NCBI GenBank assembly: GCA_028678965.1
Contig: JAJRCM010000166.1
Location: forward strand, 1-6,203
Reading direction: 5' to 3'
DNA from: Methanomicrobiales archaeon
Lineage (GTDB): Archaea; Halobacteriota; Methanomicrobia; Methanomicrobiales; JACTUA01
DNA length: 6,203 nt
Both the position numbers and the translations under genes were made by a program. Shown in pieces: positions 1 through 6,203 of this stretch; the first letter of the stretch is position 1; every line of letters begins with the position of its first letter. The notes beneath the pieces are model-generated. The model ran no database searches and was not told the DNA's origin. It saw only the letters and a list, made by a program, of their open reading frames with translations.

Positions 1-473
1 ATCACAGCGAGACCGGCCATACCAGGGCGGTGGCCGAATATGCGGCCAGGGCAACGGGTGCAACGCTCACCACGGTGAGAGATTGTGCTTCCTACAACGC
101 CATCACCCGCTACCTGGTCGGAGCCCGCTGTGCGAGAAGGTCTGACCGGGCGACGATTGATCCTGCGGTTATCGATGTCAGTTCATATGACGGAATTGCA
201 GTGGGTTCTCCAGTCTGGGCGTGGCATCCGACACCGGCCATCAATGCCGCAATTGCGGCGCTCCATGGGTGCGAGGGGAAAAGGGGGATTGTATTTACCA
301 CCAGTGGCGGGATGCCAGGAGAGACACTCCCCATGATGAGAGGAGCCCTCGAAGCGCGTGGGGTCCGTGTCGAGCAGATGCTTCACTTCGACCGCAAAGA
401 CCTGACGGACAATCAGAAACTTGAGGAGCTGGTGGCTGCGATTAATGCCATGAGTGGCGCATCACCGCGGTGA
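1..473 (+). CDS. Flavodoxin-family FMN-binding protein, 5' end missing
   Basis: This is a small electron-transfer or FMN-dependent protein of the flavodoxin fold. The reading frame is open from base 3, giving 156 visible residues and a TGA stop at 471-473. The residues just inside the edge, H-S-E-T-G-H-T, form the phosphate-binding loop (S/T-x-T-G-x-T) that follows beta strand 1 in flavodoxins, so only a short N-terminal strand of roughly ten residues should be missing. A GTG at 30-32 could be mistaken for the start, but it lies after this loop and is an internal valine. Other flavodoxin landmarks are the [17 protein letters not shown] segment (the '60s loop' with aromatic residues near the flavin) and the [11 protein letters not shown] segment (the '90s loop'). 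No membrane segment, iron-sulphur cysteine motif or fused domain is visible. The redox partner cannot be told from the sequence. The 3' end overlaps the convergent purL gene by 32 bases. Confidence 0.88.
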   Translation, partial: HSETGHTRAVAEYAARATGATLTTVRDCASYNAITRYLVGARCARRSDRATIDPAVIDVSSYDGIAVGSPVWAWHPTPAINAAIAALHGCEGKRGIVFTTSGGMPGETLPMMRGALEARGVRVEQMLHFDRKDLTDNQKLEELVAAINAMSGASPR

Positions 474-2523
474 TTGCCGCTTTCGCTGCCATAAGCTCGG
501 TCTTTTTTAGTCTCAGCTTTCCATCGGTTCCGGTGATCTCGAGAGTGGGGCCTCCCACTTCACCGATAATATGGTGCGGCAGTCCGGTGAGGCTTGATTC
601 ATTCCGGCACGCCAGCAGGAAACGACCGTAGGTTTCAGAGAACAACCCATTCAGGAGCTCATCTTCAAGTTTGATACGGGAGAGTGGAGCAAGCTGGTTC
701 AACGCTGCAATAAGTCCACCATGCGAGAGATCAGTGACTCCAAAAATACCACCCGATCTCACGAGAGTAGAGATCTCGGGGATTATCGCGGGGTCTGCGA
801 GGGGCGGCGCCGGTCCACCACAACCGGTCACCGCGTCCAGCACCGAGCCCCCGAAATGCGGTCCAGTCCTCCCGATGAGCGCGAGTTCATCACCGTCCGA
901 AGGGTATGGTGGGGGCACCGCGGGACCTTTTCCTACTATCCCGATGGAGGGGGTTGGTTTGATCTGCGTGCCGAATTCATCACTCTCATTGTACAGCGAT
1001 ACATTCCCTCCTACCACTGGCGTTCCCATGGTCCGTGCCATATCCCCCAGTCCCAGGACGCACTGTTCCAGCTGCCAGTTGACCTCGGCATGGACTGGAC
1101 TCGCAAAATTGAGGCAGTTGATGATACACAGGGGTTCGGCTCCACAGCAGGCAAGATTGCTCGCGTTTTCAACCACCGCATTGGCAGTTCCATGATAGGG
1201 TGCAAGATAAATGTGCCGGGGGTTACAGCCGCAGGAGAGAGTGAGAGCTTCATCCCCCAATCGGATGGTGGCCGCATCTCCCCCTATGGAGACCGTTCTG
1301 AGCTGGACATCGTGATCATACTGCTCATACACCCATCCCTTTTCCGCTACATCCGGGTGTGAGAGCACACGGAGCGCAAGGTCATGGTACGAACCGTTCG
1401 GTCGGGCAAAGGTGGTCTCCGTGTGATACGGCGCCTTCTCCCAGGTGCAGAGGGGAGCTCCATGGACGAGGAGCGCCATGGGCAGGTCACACACCACCGT
1501 ATCATGATAGCGGACCGTATATCGCGGTTCAGCGATAATCTCCCCGATATCACTCCACCTGAGGTCGTACTTTTCAGCGATCCTTCCTATCAATGGCACA
1601 TCCTCCCGTGCTACCTCAAGAAGCATCCGCTCCTGTGATTCGGAGAGCATGATCTCGGCGGGGATCATCCCTTTCTCTCTCAGATGCACTCTGTCGGCAT
1701 GTATCAGGGCACCAAAGGTGCTGGATAGCTCGCTTGATGCACCGGCCAGACCTGCGGCTCCCAGGTCCTTGCAAGCCCACACTTTGCCAGTCCCTGCCAT
1801 CTCCAGCACCGCATCGATAATCAACTTCTCCGTATAGGGATCTCCGATCTGGACACTGGGCCGGTCTTCTTCAGTTGCATCCTCACTCAAATCTCGGGAG
1901 GCAAACGACGCACCCCCCAAGCCATCTCTCCCTGTTGATGACCCCACAAGAACAAGATGATTTCCCACTTTCTTTGCCCTGCCGGTGAGGTACCGGTCAG
2001 GGTGGACGATCCCGATACATACCACATTCACCAGAGGGTTTCCGGCATACCCTTCATCAAAAACCACTTCCCCCCTGACAATTGGCACACCGATACAATT
2101 GCCATAGTCTCCGATCCCTGCTACCACATGCTCGAAAAGATACCGGTTCTTCTCCCGGTTAAGGGGACCGAAGTAGAGTGGGTCCATCAGGGCAATGGGG
2201 CGGGCTCCCATAGAGACCACGTCTCGCACAATTCCCCCTACCCCCGTCGCAGATCCATGGTACGGATCAACGTAGCTGGGATGATTGTGACTCTCCATCC
2301 CTACCACAATGGCGAGATCATGAGAGAACCGGACTACGGCAGCATCATCCCCCGGCCCGAGGATGACGTCGTTTCCAGTCGTGGGGAGGGTCTTTAAGAG
2401 GGCTCTCGTAGAACGGTAGCTGCAGTGTTCGCTCCACAGGTTCTGAAAACAGGCACGCTCCACATCAGTGGGTTCTCTTCCCAGTTCTTTTCGAATGAGG
2501 GTCAGATCTTCGGGTGAAAGCAT
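442..2523 (-). CDS. purL: Phosphoribosylformylglycinamidine (FGAM) synthase subunit PurL
   Basis: PurL carries out the ATP-dependent conversion of FGAR to FGAM, the fourth step of de novo purine synthesis, using ammonia delivered by the glutaminase PurQ with the help of PurS. Neither partner gene is in the window. The 693-residue protein is the short 'small PurL' form found in archaea and many bacteria, usually a little over 700 residues, and appears complete. Visible landmarks are [13 protein letters not shown] at 27-39, where His33 matches the proposed catalytic histidine; GMESHNHPS at 75-83 in the nucleotide site; a glycine-rich [13 protein letters not shown] at 198-210; GDPYTEKL at 227-234; [15 protein letters not shown] at 251-265; LSESQERM at 293-300; GGNVSLYNE at 505-513; and DLSHGG at 598-603. 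These cover both halves of the internally duplicated PurM-like fold. The ATG at 2521-2523 begins the normal N-terminal sequence; no clear Shine-Dalgarno sequence precedes it. It is divergent from aIF2-beta and convergent with, and overlapping, the flavodoxin. Confidence 0.96.
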   Translation of the reverse strand: MLSPEDLTLIRKELGREPTDVERACFQNLWSEHCSYRSTRALLKTLPTTGNDVILGPGDDAAVVRFSHDLAIVVGMESHNHPSYVDPYHGSATGVGGIVRDVVSMGARPIALMDPLYFGPLNREKNRYLFEHVVAGIGDYGNCIGVPIVRGEVVFDEGYAGNPLVNVVCIGIVHPDRYLTGRAKKVGNHLVLVGSSTGRDGLGGASFASRDLSEDATEEDRPSVQIGDPYTEKLIIDAVLEMAGTGKVWACKDLGAAGLAGASSELSSTFGALIHADRVHLREKGMIPAEIMLSESQERMLLEVAREDVPLIGRIAEKYDLRWSDIGEIIAEPRYTVRYHDTVVCDLPMALLVHGAPLCTWEKAPYHTETTFARPNGSYHDLALRVLSHPDVAEKGWVYEQYDHDVQLRTVSIGGDAATIRLGDEALTLSCGCNPRHIYLAPYHGTANAVVENASNLACCGAEPLCIINCLNFASPVHAEVNWQLEQCVLGLGDMARTMGTPVVGGNVSLYNESDEFGTQIKPTPSIGIVGKGPAVPPPYPSDGDELALIGRTGPHFGGSVLDAVTGCGGPAPPLADPAIIPEISTLVRSGGIFGVTDLSHGGLIAALNQLAPLSRIKLEDELLNGLFSETYGRFLLACRNESSLTGLPHHIIGEVGGPTLEITGTDGKLRLKKTELMAAKAAITAVMRHSWH
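503..508 (+). terminator. Possible oligo-T terminator for the flavodoxin gene
   Basis: A run of six T residues on the plus strand lies about 30 bases past the flavodoxin stop codon, inside the purL coding region on the opposite strand, where it encodes part of Leu-Lys-Lys-Thr. Archaeal transcription can end at short U-rich stretches without a hairpin, so this is the best candidate 3' end for the flavodoxin transcript. I see no stable stem-loop before it, and it could simply reflect the lysine codons of purL. Confidence 0.28.
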
Positions 2524-2605
2524 CTCAAAAAAGATAGGAGTGTCTGGTTGATAAGCGTGCCCCTGTAGGACGACTTTTTTACCCTAAGGGCGCGCATATA
2601 CTACC
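2524..2605. promoter_or_regulatory. Divergent purL / aIF2-beta promoter region
   Basis: This 82-base spacer holds the start signals for both divergent genes. Its most AT-rich element is a T6-A tract at 2575-2581, read as TAAAAAAG on the minus strand. It sits 25-31 bases before the aIF2-beta ATG, the distance expected of a TATA box driving a leaderless or nearly leaderless mRNA. On the minus strand the same tract lies about 50 bases before the purL ATG, allowing a leader of about 25-30 bases. A weaker alternative TATA for purL, CTTATCAA, lies about 30 bases upstream of its ATG. A short inverted repeat, CCCT-A-AGGG, follows the T tract at 2582-2590. Neither start codon has a convincing Shine-Dalgarno sequence. 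The promoter assignment is an inference from spacing and base composition. Confidence 0.5.
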
Positions 2606-3220
2606 ATGCCGGAGTCGTACGAGGATCTTCTGAAACGGGCGTATGCCAACATCACCGAGATAGGAGACACCCATAAACGATTGACTATTCCTGAGGGAAA
2701 GGTGTTCGTAGAAGGAAAGACCACGGTCCTCGAAAACTTTGCGGAGATCGCGGATATTCTCAACCGGGATCCAGATCACCTCATGAAGTACCTGCTGGGT
2801 GAGCTGGGGACCGCTGGAAAGCTTGAGAGTGGGCGGGCAATATTCAACGGAAAATTCGAGCGAACATACGTCAATTCTATTCTGAAGAATTACATCGATG
2901 AGTATGTCATATGCTCGGAATGCGGAAGCCCCGACACCCATATTGGAAAGGATGGGAGGGTTGCGGTACTGCGATGCGATGCATGTGGAGGACACCGCCC
3001 GGTGAAGAAGCGGAAAGCTTCAAAACGAGAAGAGAAAGTGGCAAAATATACTGAGGGAGCAGAGATTGAGGTGGAGGTCCAGTCCATCAGCAAGCGGGGC
3101 GATGGCGTGGTGAAGGATGGACCGTACACCATGTATATTTCCGGGGGAAAACCGGGACAGAAAGTGAAGGTCAGGATCGCCCGCATCGCAGGCTCCATCA
3201 TATTTACCGAACGGCTATAA
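2606..3220 (+). CDS. eif2b: Translation initiation factor aIF2 subunit beta with C-terminal TRAM domain
   Basis: aIF2-beta is one of the three subunits (with alpha and gamma) of the factor that carries initiator Met-tRNA to the archaeal small ribosomal subunit; it contacts the gamma GTPase through an N-terminal helix. The 204-residue protein has, in order: the N-terminal helix YEDLLKRAY (5-13); the alpha-beta core of the eIF2B/eIF5 family (about 25-98, including [26 protein letters not shown] sequence at 39-59); a Cys4 zinc ribbon with Cys103, Cys106, Cys124 and Cys127; a basic linker [11 protein letters not shown] (134-144); and a TRAM-like beta-barrel at about 148-202 (ISKRGDGVV, then [12 protein letters not shown]). 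TRAM domains are predicted RNA-binding modules. The aIF2-beta core alone is about 135-140 residues, so the extra length is the TRAM part; this arrangement is known in Methanomicrobia and haloarchaea. The ATG at 2606 gives the expected N-terminus. The gene ends 25 bases from the convergent rpoL stop. Confidence 0.95.
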   Translation: MPESYEDLLKRAYANITEIGDTHKRLTIPEGKVFVEGKTTVLENFAEIADILNRDPDHLMKYLLGELGTAGKLESGRAIFNGKFERTYVNSILKNYIDEYVICSECGSPDTHIGKDGRVAVLRCDACGGHRPVKKRKASKREEKVAKYTEGAEIEVEVQSISKRGDGVVKDGPYTMYISGGKPGQKVKVRIARIAGSIIFTERL

Positions 3221-3245
3221 CCGGTCCTGAACAAAAGTATGGTGG

Positions 3246-3524
3246 TCAGGTAGTGCTGGCTGTGGTGACATCCTCGAGCAATTCGTCGCAATATCCCATC
3301 AATCGCTGACAGGCATCGCGGATCACCTGAACCGGATCCTTTTTACCATCGGTGGTCACGATCAATTCTGGATCTGAGTATTGAAACTCCATATTGTATT
3401 TTGCCACATCAACGGTGGGATCATGCAGGATCTCGTCGGTAAGCATATTCATAAAGGTGTGGCTCTCTCCCCGAAATCTGATACGGACCCGGTCTGGCGC
3501 GAGCTCAAGGATCTCGATATTCAT
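3246..3524 (-). CDS. rpoL: DNA-directed RNA polymerase subunit L (Rpo11)
   Basis: RpoL, also called Rpo11, is the archaeal counterpart of eukaryotic Rpb11. It pairs with RpoD (Rpo3) to form the alpha-like platform on which RNA polymerase is assembled. The 92-residue length matches the family. The key signature is GESHTFMNMLTDEIL (19-33), the dimerisation helix with the conserved H-T-x-x-N-x-L pattern, followed by a strand-turn-strand region (about 40-61) and the helix DPVQVIRDACQRL (63-75). The usual His-Pro-type loop in the middle is replaced by EFQYSDPEL (46-54), which I take as a lineage feature. The upstream neighbour on the same strand is the MBL-fold hydrolase, 61 bases away, and a TATA-like box sits in that gap, so rpoL is probably transcribed from its own promoter as well as, or instead of, by read-through. 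No Shine-Dalgarno sequence precedes the ATG. Confidence 0.93.
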   Translation of the reverse strand: MNIEILELAPDRVRIRFRGESHTFMNMLTDEILHDPTVDVAKYNMEFQYSDPELIVTTDGKKDPVQVIRDACQRLMGYCDELLEDVTTASTT

Positions 3525-3550
3525 AGCCTTACACTGTGGTCATCCCGTGA

Positions 3551-3560
3551 CTATATATGT
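3551..3560 (-). promoter_or_regulatory. TATA-like box for rpoL
   Basis: Reading on the minus strand this is ACATATATAG, a good match to an archaeal TATA box, in the 61-base gap between the hydrolase stop codon and the rpoL start. Its centre is about 31 bases before the rpoL ATG, which would place the transcription start only about five bases ahead of the start codon. This fits the absence of a Shine-Dalgarno sequence and suggests a nearly leaderless mRNA. No strong purine-rich BRE is seen upstream of it. Confidence 0.6.
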
Positions 3561-3585
3561 ATTGGTAGGGCGATATTCCACCCGG

Positions 3586-4305
3586 TCAGAGGGTAAATGA
3601 TTCCATGTCCTTCCCCGTACAGGGCATATCCCAAGGGATGAGGTGACTCATATGAACGCAGCGAACTGTTTTCGGGTGCAAGATGGAGGCGAGGTCACAT
3701 GCTTCCCGGTAATTCATATGCTTGTTCAGATGGAGGTCGGGTGGGACAAGTGCATCGATAACCAGCAGATCGACCCCTCTCAACAGTTCCATGCTCCTAG
3801 GGGGAATATGGGCGGTAGTATCGGCGGTGAATCCAAGGGTGGCTCCGTTGGCCTCGACCCGGATTCCGTAACAGGATCCAGGAGGGTGATTAACATCAAA
3901 GAATGTGATGGTAAGACCTGGCAGATTGAATGCCTCGCGGGCTATGACGGGATGCTGTTCGAAAGAGAGAAAGGTGAAGTATGCTGCACAGTAGTTCAGT
4001 ACTTCTTCCACCGCATAGACTGCTGGTGGCTTCTGCACCCGGTAAAATTCCCCATACCCCACGTAGTGGTCGTAATGACCATGCGTCCACAGGACAGCAT
4101 CAATACGGGGAGACCCGGCCTGGAGCAGCTGGAGCCGGAGGTCCGGGGAGGTATCAATGAGGAGATTGAACCCATTCTCCTCCACAAGGATTGAGGTTCT
4201 CAAACGGGAGAGGTGATGGGTGAGAGCATAGCTGCACTGTGGGCAGCTGCACCCTATCTTCGGAGTGCCGATGGCATCACCCGTACCCAGCAGGGTTACT
4301 TTCAT
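3586..4305 (-). CDS. PhnP-like metallo-beta-lactamase-fold hydrolase
   Basis: This is a cytoplasmic metal-dependent hydrolase of the MBL superfamily, most like the PhnP (COG1235-type) phosphodiesterases. The 239-residue protein starts directly on the first beta strand, MKVTLLGTGDAIGTP, which supports the ATG at 4303-4305. It has the MBL metal motif H75-x-H77-x-D79-H80, then His140 (DVNHPPG), Asp162 (FTADTT) and His218 (VHMSH). It also has the Cys19-x-Cys21-x-x-Cys24 cluster that, with a histidine matching His221, binds a structural zinc in E. coli PhnP. His196 (KHMNYREA) lies 22 residues before His218, the same spacing as the proposed catalytic His200 and ligand His222 of PhnP. PhnP cleaves ribosyl cyclic phosphate in phosphonate breakdown, but no other phn gene is present here, so the substrate is unknown; a cyclic phosphodiester is a reasonable guess. 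It begins four bases after the AAA ATPase gene and is probably co-translated with it. Confidence 0.88.
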   Translation of the reverse strand: MKVTLLGTGDAIGTPKIGCSCPQCSYALTHHLSRLRTSILVEENGFNLLIDTSPDLRLQLLQAGSPRIDAVLWTHGHYDHYVGYGEFYRVQKPPAVYAVEEVLNYCAAYFTFLSFEQHPVIAREAFNLPGLTITFFDVNHPPGSCYGIRVEANGATLGFTADTTAHIPPRSMELLRGVDLLVIDALVPPDLHLNKHMNYREACDLASILHPKTVRCVHMSHLIPWDMPCTGKDMESFTL

Positions 4306-4309
4306 GGAC

Positions 4310-5587
4310 TTACCTGATTTGCCGGATAGCGTTCCTGTTCCGGATCAGGGTGAGACCTTTCTCAACGTCCTGAGATTCAATACGGGACGAATCTCTGGCA
4401 AGTGAGGCTAGTACTCCCTCCTTCACCATAACGCGGAGGTCTGCACCTGAGAATCCTTCGGTTTCTGCTGCCAGTTTACCAGGGTCGCACTCGCATTCGA
4501 ACTGGGAGAGGAGCCCTTTCAGAATATCCCTTCGGACCGATTCGTCAGGCAGAGTGAACTCTATGATATCATCGAACCGCCTCCATGCCGCCTCATCAAG
4601 AAGTTGGGGATGGTTCGTGGCACCAATCAGGAGCACCTGGTCCCGGACAAGGCTGACACGGTCGATGTTCTTCAATAGCATGTTCACTGCCCGCTTCATC
4701 GCACCATGATCATCGGTCACTCTGCTCTTGGCCACAAAATCAAATTCATCGATGAACAGGATGCAGGGGGCCATTTTCTTGGCAAACTGGAATATCCTGT
4801 CAATATTTTTGGAGGTCTCTCCCAGGTACTGGGAGGTAATCATAGAGAGACGGACCTCGAGGACGGGCATGTGCAGCTCATGAGAGAGGGCAAGGGCAAG
4901 AGAGGTTTTTCCGGTTCCAGGAGGTCCAACAAAAAGCAGCTTTCCTAGTTCGTAGATCCTGCGGTCACGAAGATACTCTTGGTAGCGGACCGCGGTTCTG
5001 ATCTTGGCAATGGTCTCCTTCTGTGCTGATGTGCAAACGAGGGTGTCAAGGCTCTGCTCGATCTCATCGGGAGCGCTCACGATGACCAGATCAAGAGCAT
5101 CCTTCAGTGCTCCATCTTGTTTGAGGACTCCCCCTAGTTTGCTGTCAAGATAGGGGCGCGAATCCTCAACCGGGGGGTTCTTCTCTCTTGATGCTGCGTA
5201 GAGTGATGGCCCGATCTTCAGTGTTTCCATGAAACAGGCAAGCGTCGGATTCTTTACCGCATACTTCTCACCGCCCATCTTGAAAAACCATCGTGCCGCA
5301 GGTTCCAGGGCACTGATGGAGAGTCGCTGCCCGAATTCCTCGTATCCAATAAAGGGATTATTCTTCAGGTGTTCATGCGCGCCTGCAATACCCAGTACCC
5401 GCTGGATCGCTCCCTCGCTCACCACCACCGGGCGCTTCACCTCCCCGGTATCTCCATTGAACCCGAATAACTTTCGGTACACGGGGGGGAGATCATTCAT
5501 GTCAAGACAGGGAGTTTGGTTGTAGACCTCCGCAGTCAGAATGGCCTCAAAAAGTTGCAGAACCGGCTCTCCGGACATATGTAACAT
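4310..5587 (-). CDS. Single-domain classic AAA ATPase with uncharacterised N-terminal region
   Basis: The 425-residue protein is an ATP-driven protein- or complex-remodelling ATPase whose target is unknown. Residues about 1-200 form an N-terminal region that I do not recognise. The AAA module begins near 205 and shows Walker A GPPGTGKT (221-228), a possible aromatic pore-loop motif QYLGE (253-257), Walker B ILFIDE (276-281), sensor 1 GATN (322-325), a candidate arginine finger in AAWRRFDD (333-340, Arg336/Arg337), and the sensor 2 helix GFSGADL (378-384). All residues expected for ATP hydrolysis are present. There is no second AAA domain, no protease motif such as HEXXH, no membrane segment, and no C-terminal HbYX proteasome-docking motif (the end is RQIR). 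The ATG at 5585-5587 is used here; a second ATG at 5576-5578 (residue 4) is equally possible, and neither has a Shine-Dalgarno sequence. The gene follows map by 33 bases and precedes the hydrolase by four. Confidence 0.9.
   Translation of the reverse strand: MLHMSGEPVLQLFEAILTAEVYNQTPCLDMNDLPPVYRKLFGFNGDTGEVKRPVVVSEGAIQRVLGIAGAHEHLKNNPFIGYEEFGQRLSISALEPAARWFFKMGGEKYAVKNPTLACFMETLKIGPSLYAASREKNPPVEDSRPYLDSKLGGVLKQDGALKDALDLVIVSAPDEIEQSLDTLVCTSAQKETIAKIRTAVRYQEYLRDRRIYELGKLLFVGPPGTGKTSLALALSHELHMPVLEVRLSMITSQYLGETSKNIDRIFQFAKKMAPCILFIDEFDFVAKSRVTDDHGAMKRAVNMLLKNIDRVSLVRDQVLLIGATNHPQLLDEAAWRRFDDIIEFTLPDESVRRDILKGLLSQFECECDPGKLAAETEGFSGADLRVMVKEGVLASLARDSSRIESQDVEKGLTLIRNRNAIRQIR
4312..4315 (-). 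promoter_or_regulatory. Ribosome-binding site of the MBL hydrolase, overlapping the AAA stop codon
   Basis: On the minus strand AGGT lies six bases before the hydrolase ATG and its last base is the first base of the AAA ATPase TAA stop. This is the only fairly clear Shine-Dalgarno-like element in the window and points to translational coupling of the two genes on one mRNA. Confidence 0.45.
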
Positions 5588-5608
5588 TATTTATTTCTGC
5601 GGCGTCGC

Positions 5609-5619
5609 GATAATAGTAT
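5609..5619 (-). promoter_or_regulatory. Possible weak TATA-like box for the AAA ATPase gene
   Basis: On the minus strand this reads ATACTATTATC and is centred about 27 bases before the ATG at 5587, immediately after the map stop codon. The spacing suits a leaderless transcript beginning at the first ATG. The match to an archaeal TATA box is only fair, and a second AT-rich stretch, AAATAAATAAT at 5586-5596, lies too close to the start to act as one. Simple read-through from map is an equally good explanation. Confidence 0.25.
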
Positions 5620-5620
5620 C

Positions 5621-6203
5621 TCACCTGGTGGTCACCACACACCCTTCTTCGGTCATGATCAAGGTATGTTCGTGCTGAGAGACCAGTGAACCAGGAATAT
5701 CGCGGAGCACCGGGTACTGGTGGAGGGCTTTCATGCTCACAAGGGACTGGAGAGCAATATCCAGTTTATTCCCTTGAATCCACCGCCGTGAGAAGGGGAG
5801 TCCCTTCCGGTCCCGCACCAGAGAGATGATTCGTTTGGCGGAGGGGAGCCTGACTGGCTTCACCGCAATCTGCTGGTAGATCTCCACCCGATTCCGTTCG
5901 CTGACCATACCGCTTCCGGTAGTAGCAAACGGTTCAATGGCGAACACCATCCCGTCTCTGAGAATCGATCCCCCGCTTATAGCGAGATTGGGGATGGTAG
6001 GTGGTACATGGATCGCGTAACGGTCAAGACCGTGCCCGCTCAAATTGGCGATAGGACGGAATCCCTGAGATTCGATGGTGTGCTGGATAGTAGCCCCGAT
6101 CTCACCAGCTGTCACTCCTGGGTTCACAACCCTGATCGCATCCTCCAGCGCTGCCCGCGAGGCATTCACCAGCGGTCCGTGATTTCCCAGGTCAACGGTG
6201 GTG
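5621..6203 (-). CDS. map: Methionine aminopeptidase, type II, N-terminal part outside window
   Basis: This enzyme removes the initiator methionine from new proteins using two metal ions. The frame is open to the right edge, giving 193 residues ending at a TGA (5621-5623). The visible start, TTVDLGNHGPLVNASRAAL, continues upstream of a GTG at 6167-6169 that is only an internal valine; the true start and the two metal-binding aspartates lie beyond the window. In fragment numbering, His57 (LSGHGLDR) matches the metal-binding His153 of Pyrococcus furiosus MetAP, His65 (AIHVPP) the substrate-contacting His161, Glu90 (FAIEPFAT) Glu187, and Glu185 (IMTEEG) Glu280. The extended segment between the last two glutamates (about 100-170) is the helical insertion that marks type II enzymes of archaea and eukaryotes. 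The C-terminus, CVVTTR, is complete. It is probably the first visible gene of a minus-strand run followed by the AAA ATPase. Confidence 0.94.
   Translation of the reverse strand, partial: TTVDLGNHGPLVNASRAALEDAIRVVNPGVTAGEIGATIQHTIESQGFRPIANLSGHGLDRYAIHVPPTIPNLAISGGSILRDGMVFAIEPFATTGSGMVSERNRVEIYQQIAVKPVRLPSAKRIISLVRDRKGLPFSRRWIQGNKLDIALQSLVSMKALHQYPVLRDIPGSLVSQHEHTLIMTEEGCVVTTR

Noticed and set aside
30..32. GTG as the start of the flavodoxin
   Set aside because: The FMN phosphate-binding loop lies upstream of it in the same frame, so the gene begins before the window.
671..1362. Two long plus-strand open frames (671-1195 and 721-1362) within purL
   Set aside because: They lie antisense to a well-conserved purL, have low-complexity or irregular composition, and show no domain motif. 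They are by-products of purL codon use.
3200..3245. Possible hairpin terminator between aIF2-beta and rpoL (ACCG...CGGT arms, and a T4 on the minus strand)
   Set aside because: The arms are too short and the T run too weak on either strand to support a terminator call.
3643..4194. A 183-codon plus-strand open frame opposite the MBL hydrolase
   Set aside because: It is antisense to a hydrolase with every catalytic motif intact, and its translation resembles no protein family.
6167..6169. GTG as the start of the methionine aminopeptidase
   Set aside because: The frame stays open to the window edge with typical family sequence (TVDLG), and the metal-binding aspartates must lie further upstream.
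1..6203. CRISPR array, insertion sequence, tRNA, rRNA or defence island
   Set aside because: No regularly spaced repeats, transposase motifs, terminal inverted repeats or tRNA-like cloverleaf were seen, and nearly all bases are taken up by housekeeping-type genes.

Overview
The window looks like chromosomal DNA from a euryarchaeon, most likely a methanogen of the Methanomicrobiales or a close relative. The signs are an archaeal aIF2-beta carrying a C-terminal TRAM domain, an archaeal RNA polymerase subunit L, a type II (archaeal/eukaryotic) methionine aminopeptidase, and AT-rich TATA-like boxes close to start codons that lack a Shine-Dalgarno sequence. The genus cannot be fixed from the sequence alone. 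Gene density is very high: the longest non-coding gap is about 80 bases, and there are no RNA genes, mobile elements, CRISPR arrays or long repeats that I can see.

Layout, left to right. Bases 1-473 (+) hold the end of a flavodoxin whose 5' end lies outside the window. It converges on, and overlaps by 32 bases, purL (442-2523, -), the large subunit of FGAM synthase for purine synthesis. An 82-base divergent spacer (2524-2605) separates purL from the aIF2-beta gene (2606-3220, +). That gene converges with rpoL (3246-3524, -) across 25 bases. Upstream of rpoL on the same strand lie a PhnP-like metallo-beta-lactamase-fold hydrolase (3586-4305), a single-domain AAA ATPase (4310-5587) and the C-terminal two thirds or so of methionine aminopeptidase (5621-6203, running off the right edge).

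How the genes fit together. The minus-strand run map > AAA ATPase > MBL hydrolase > rpoL is compact, with gaps of 33, 4 and 61 bases. The ATPase and hydrolase are probably translationally coupled, because the hydrolase's ribosome-binding site overlaps the ATPase stop codon. rpoL has its own good TATA-like box. Three of the genes (map, rpoL, aIF2-beta) serve core gene expression or nascent-protein maturation, and purL supplies purine nucleotides. The least understood part is the AAA ATPase, with about 200 uncharacterised N-terminal residues, and its paired hydrolase. I found no evidence for a defence island or other obviously novel system.
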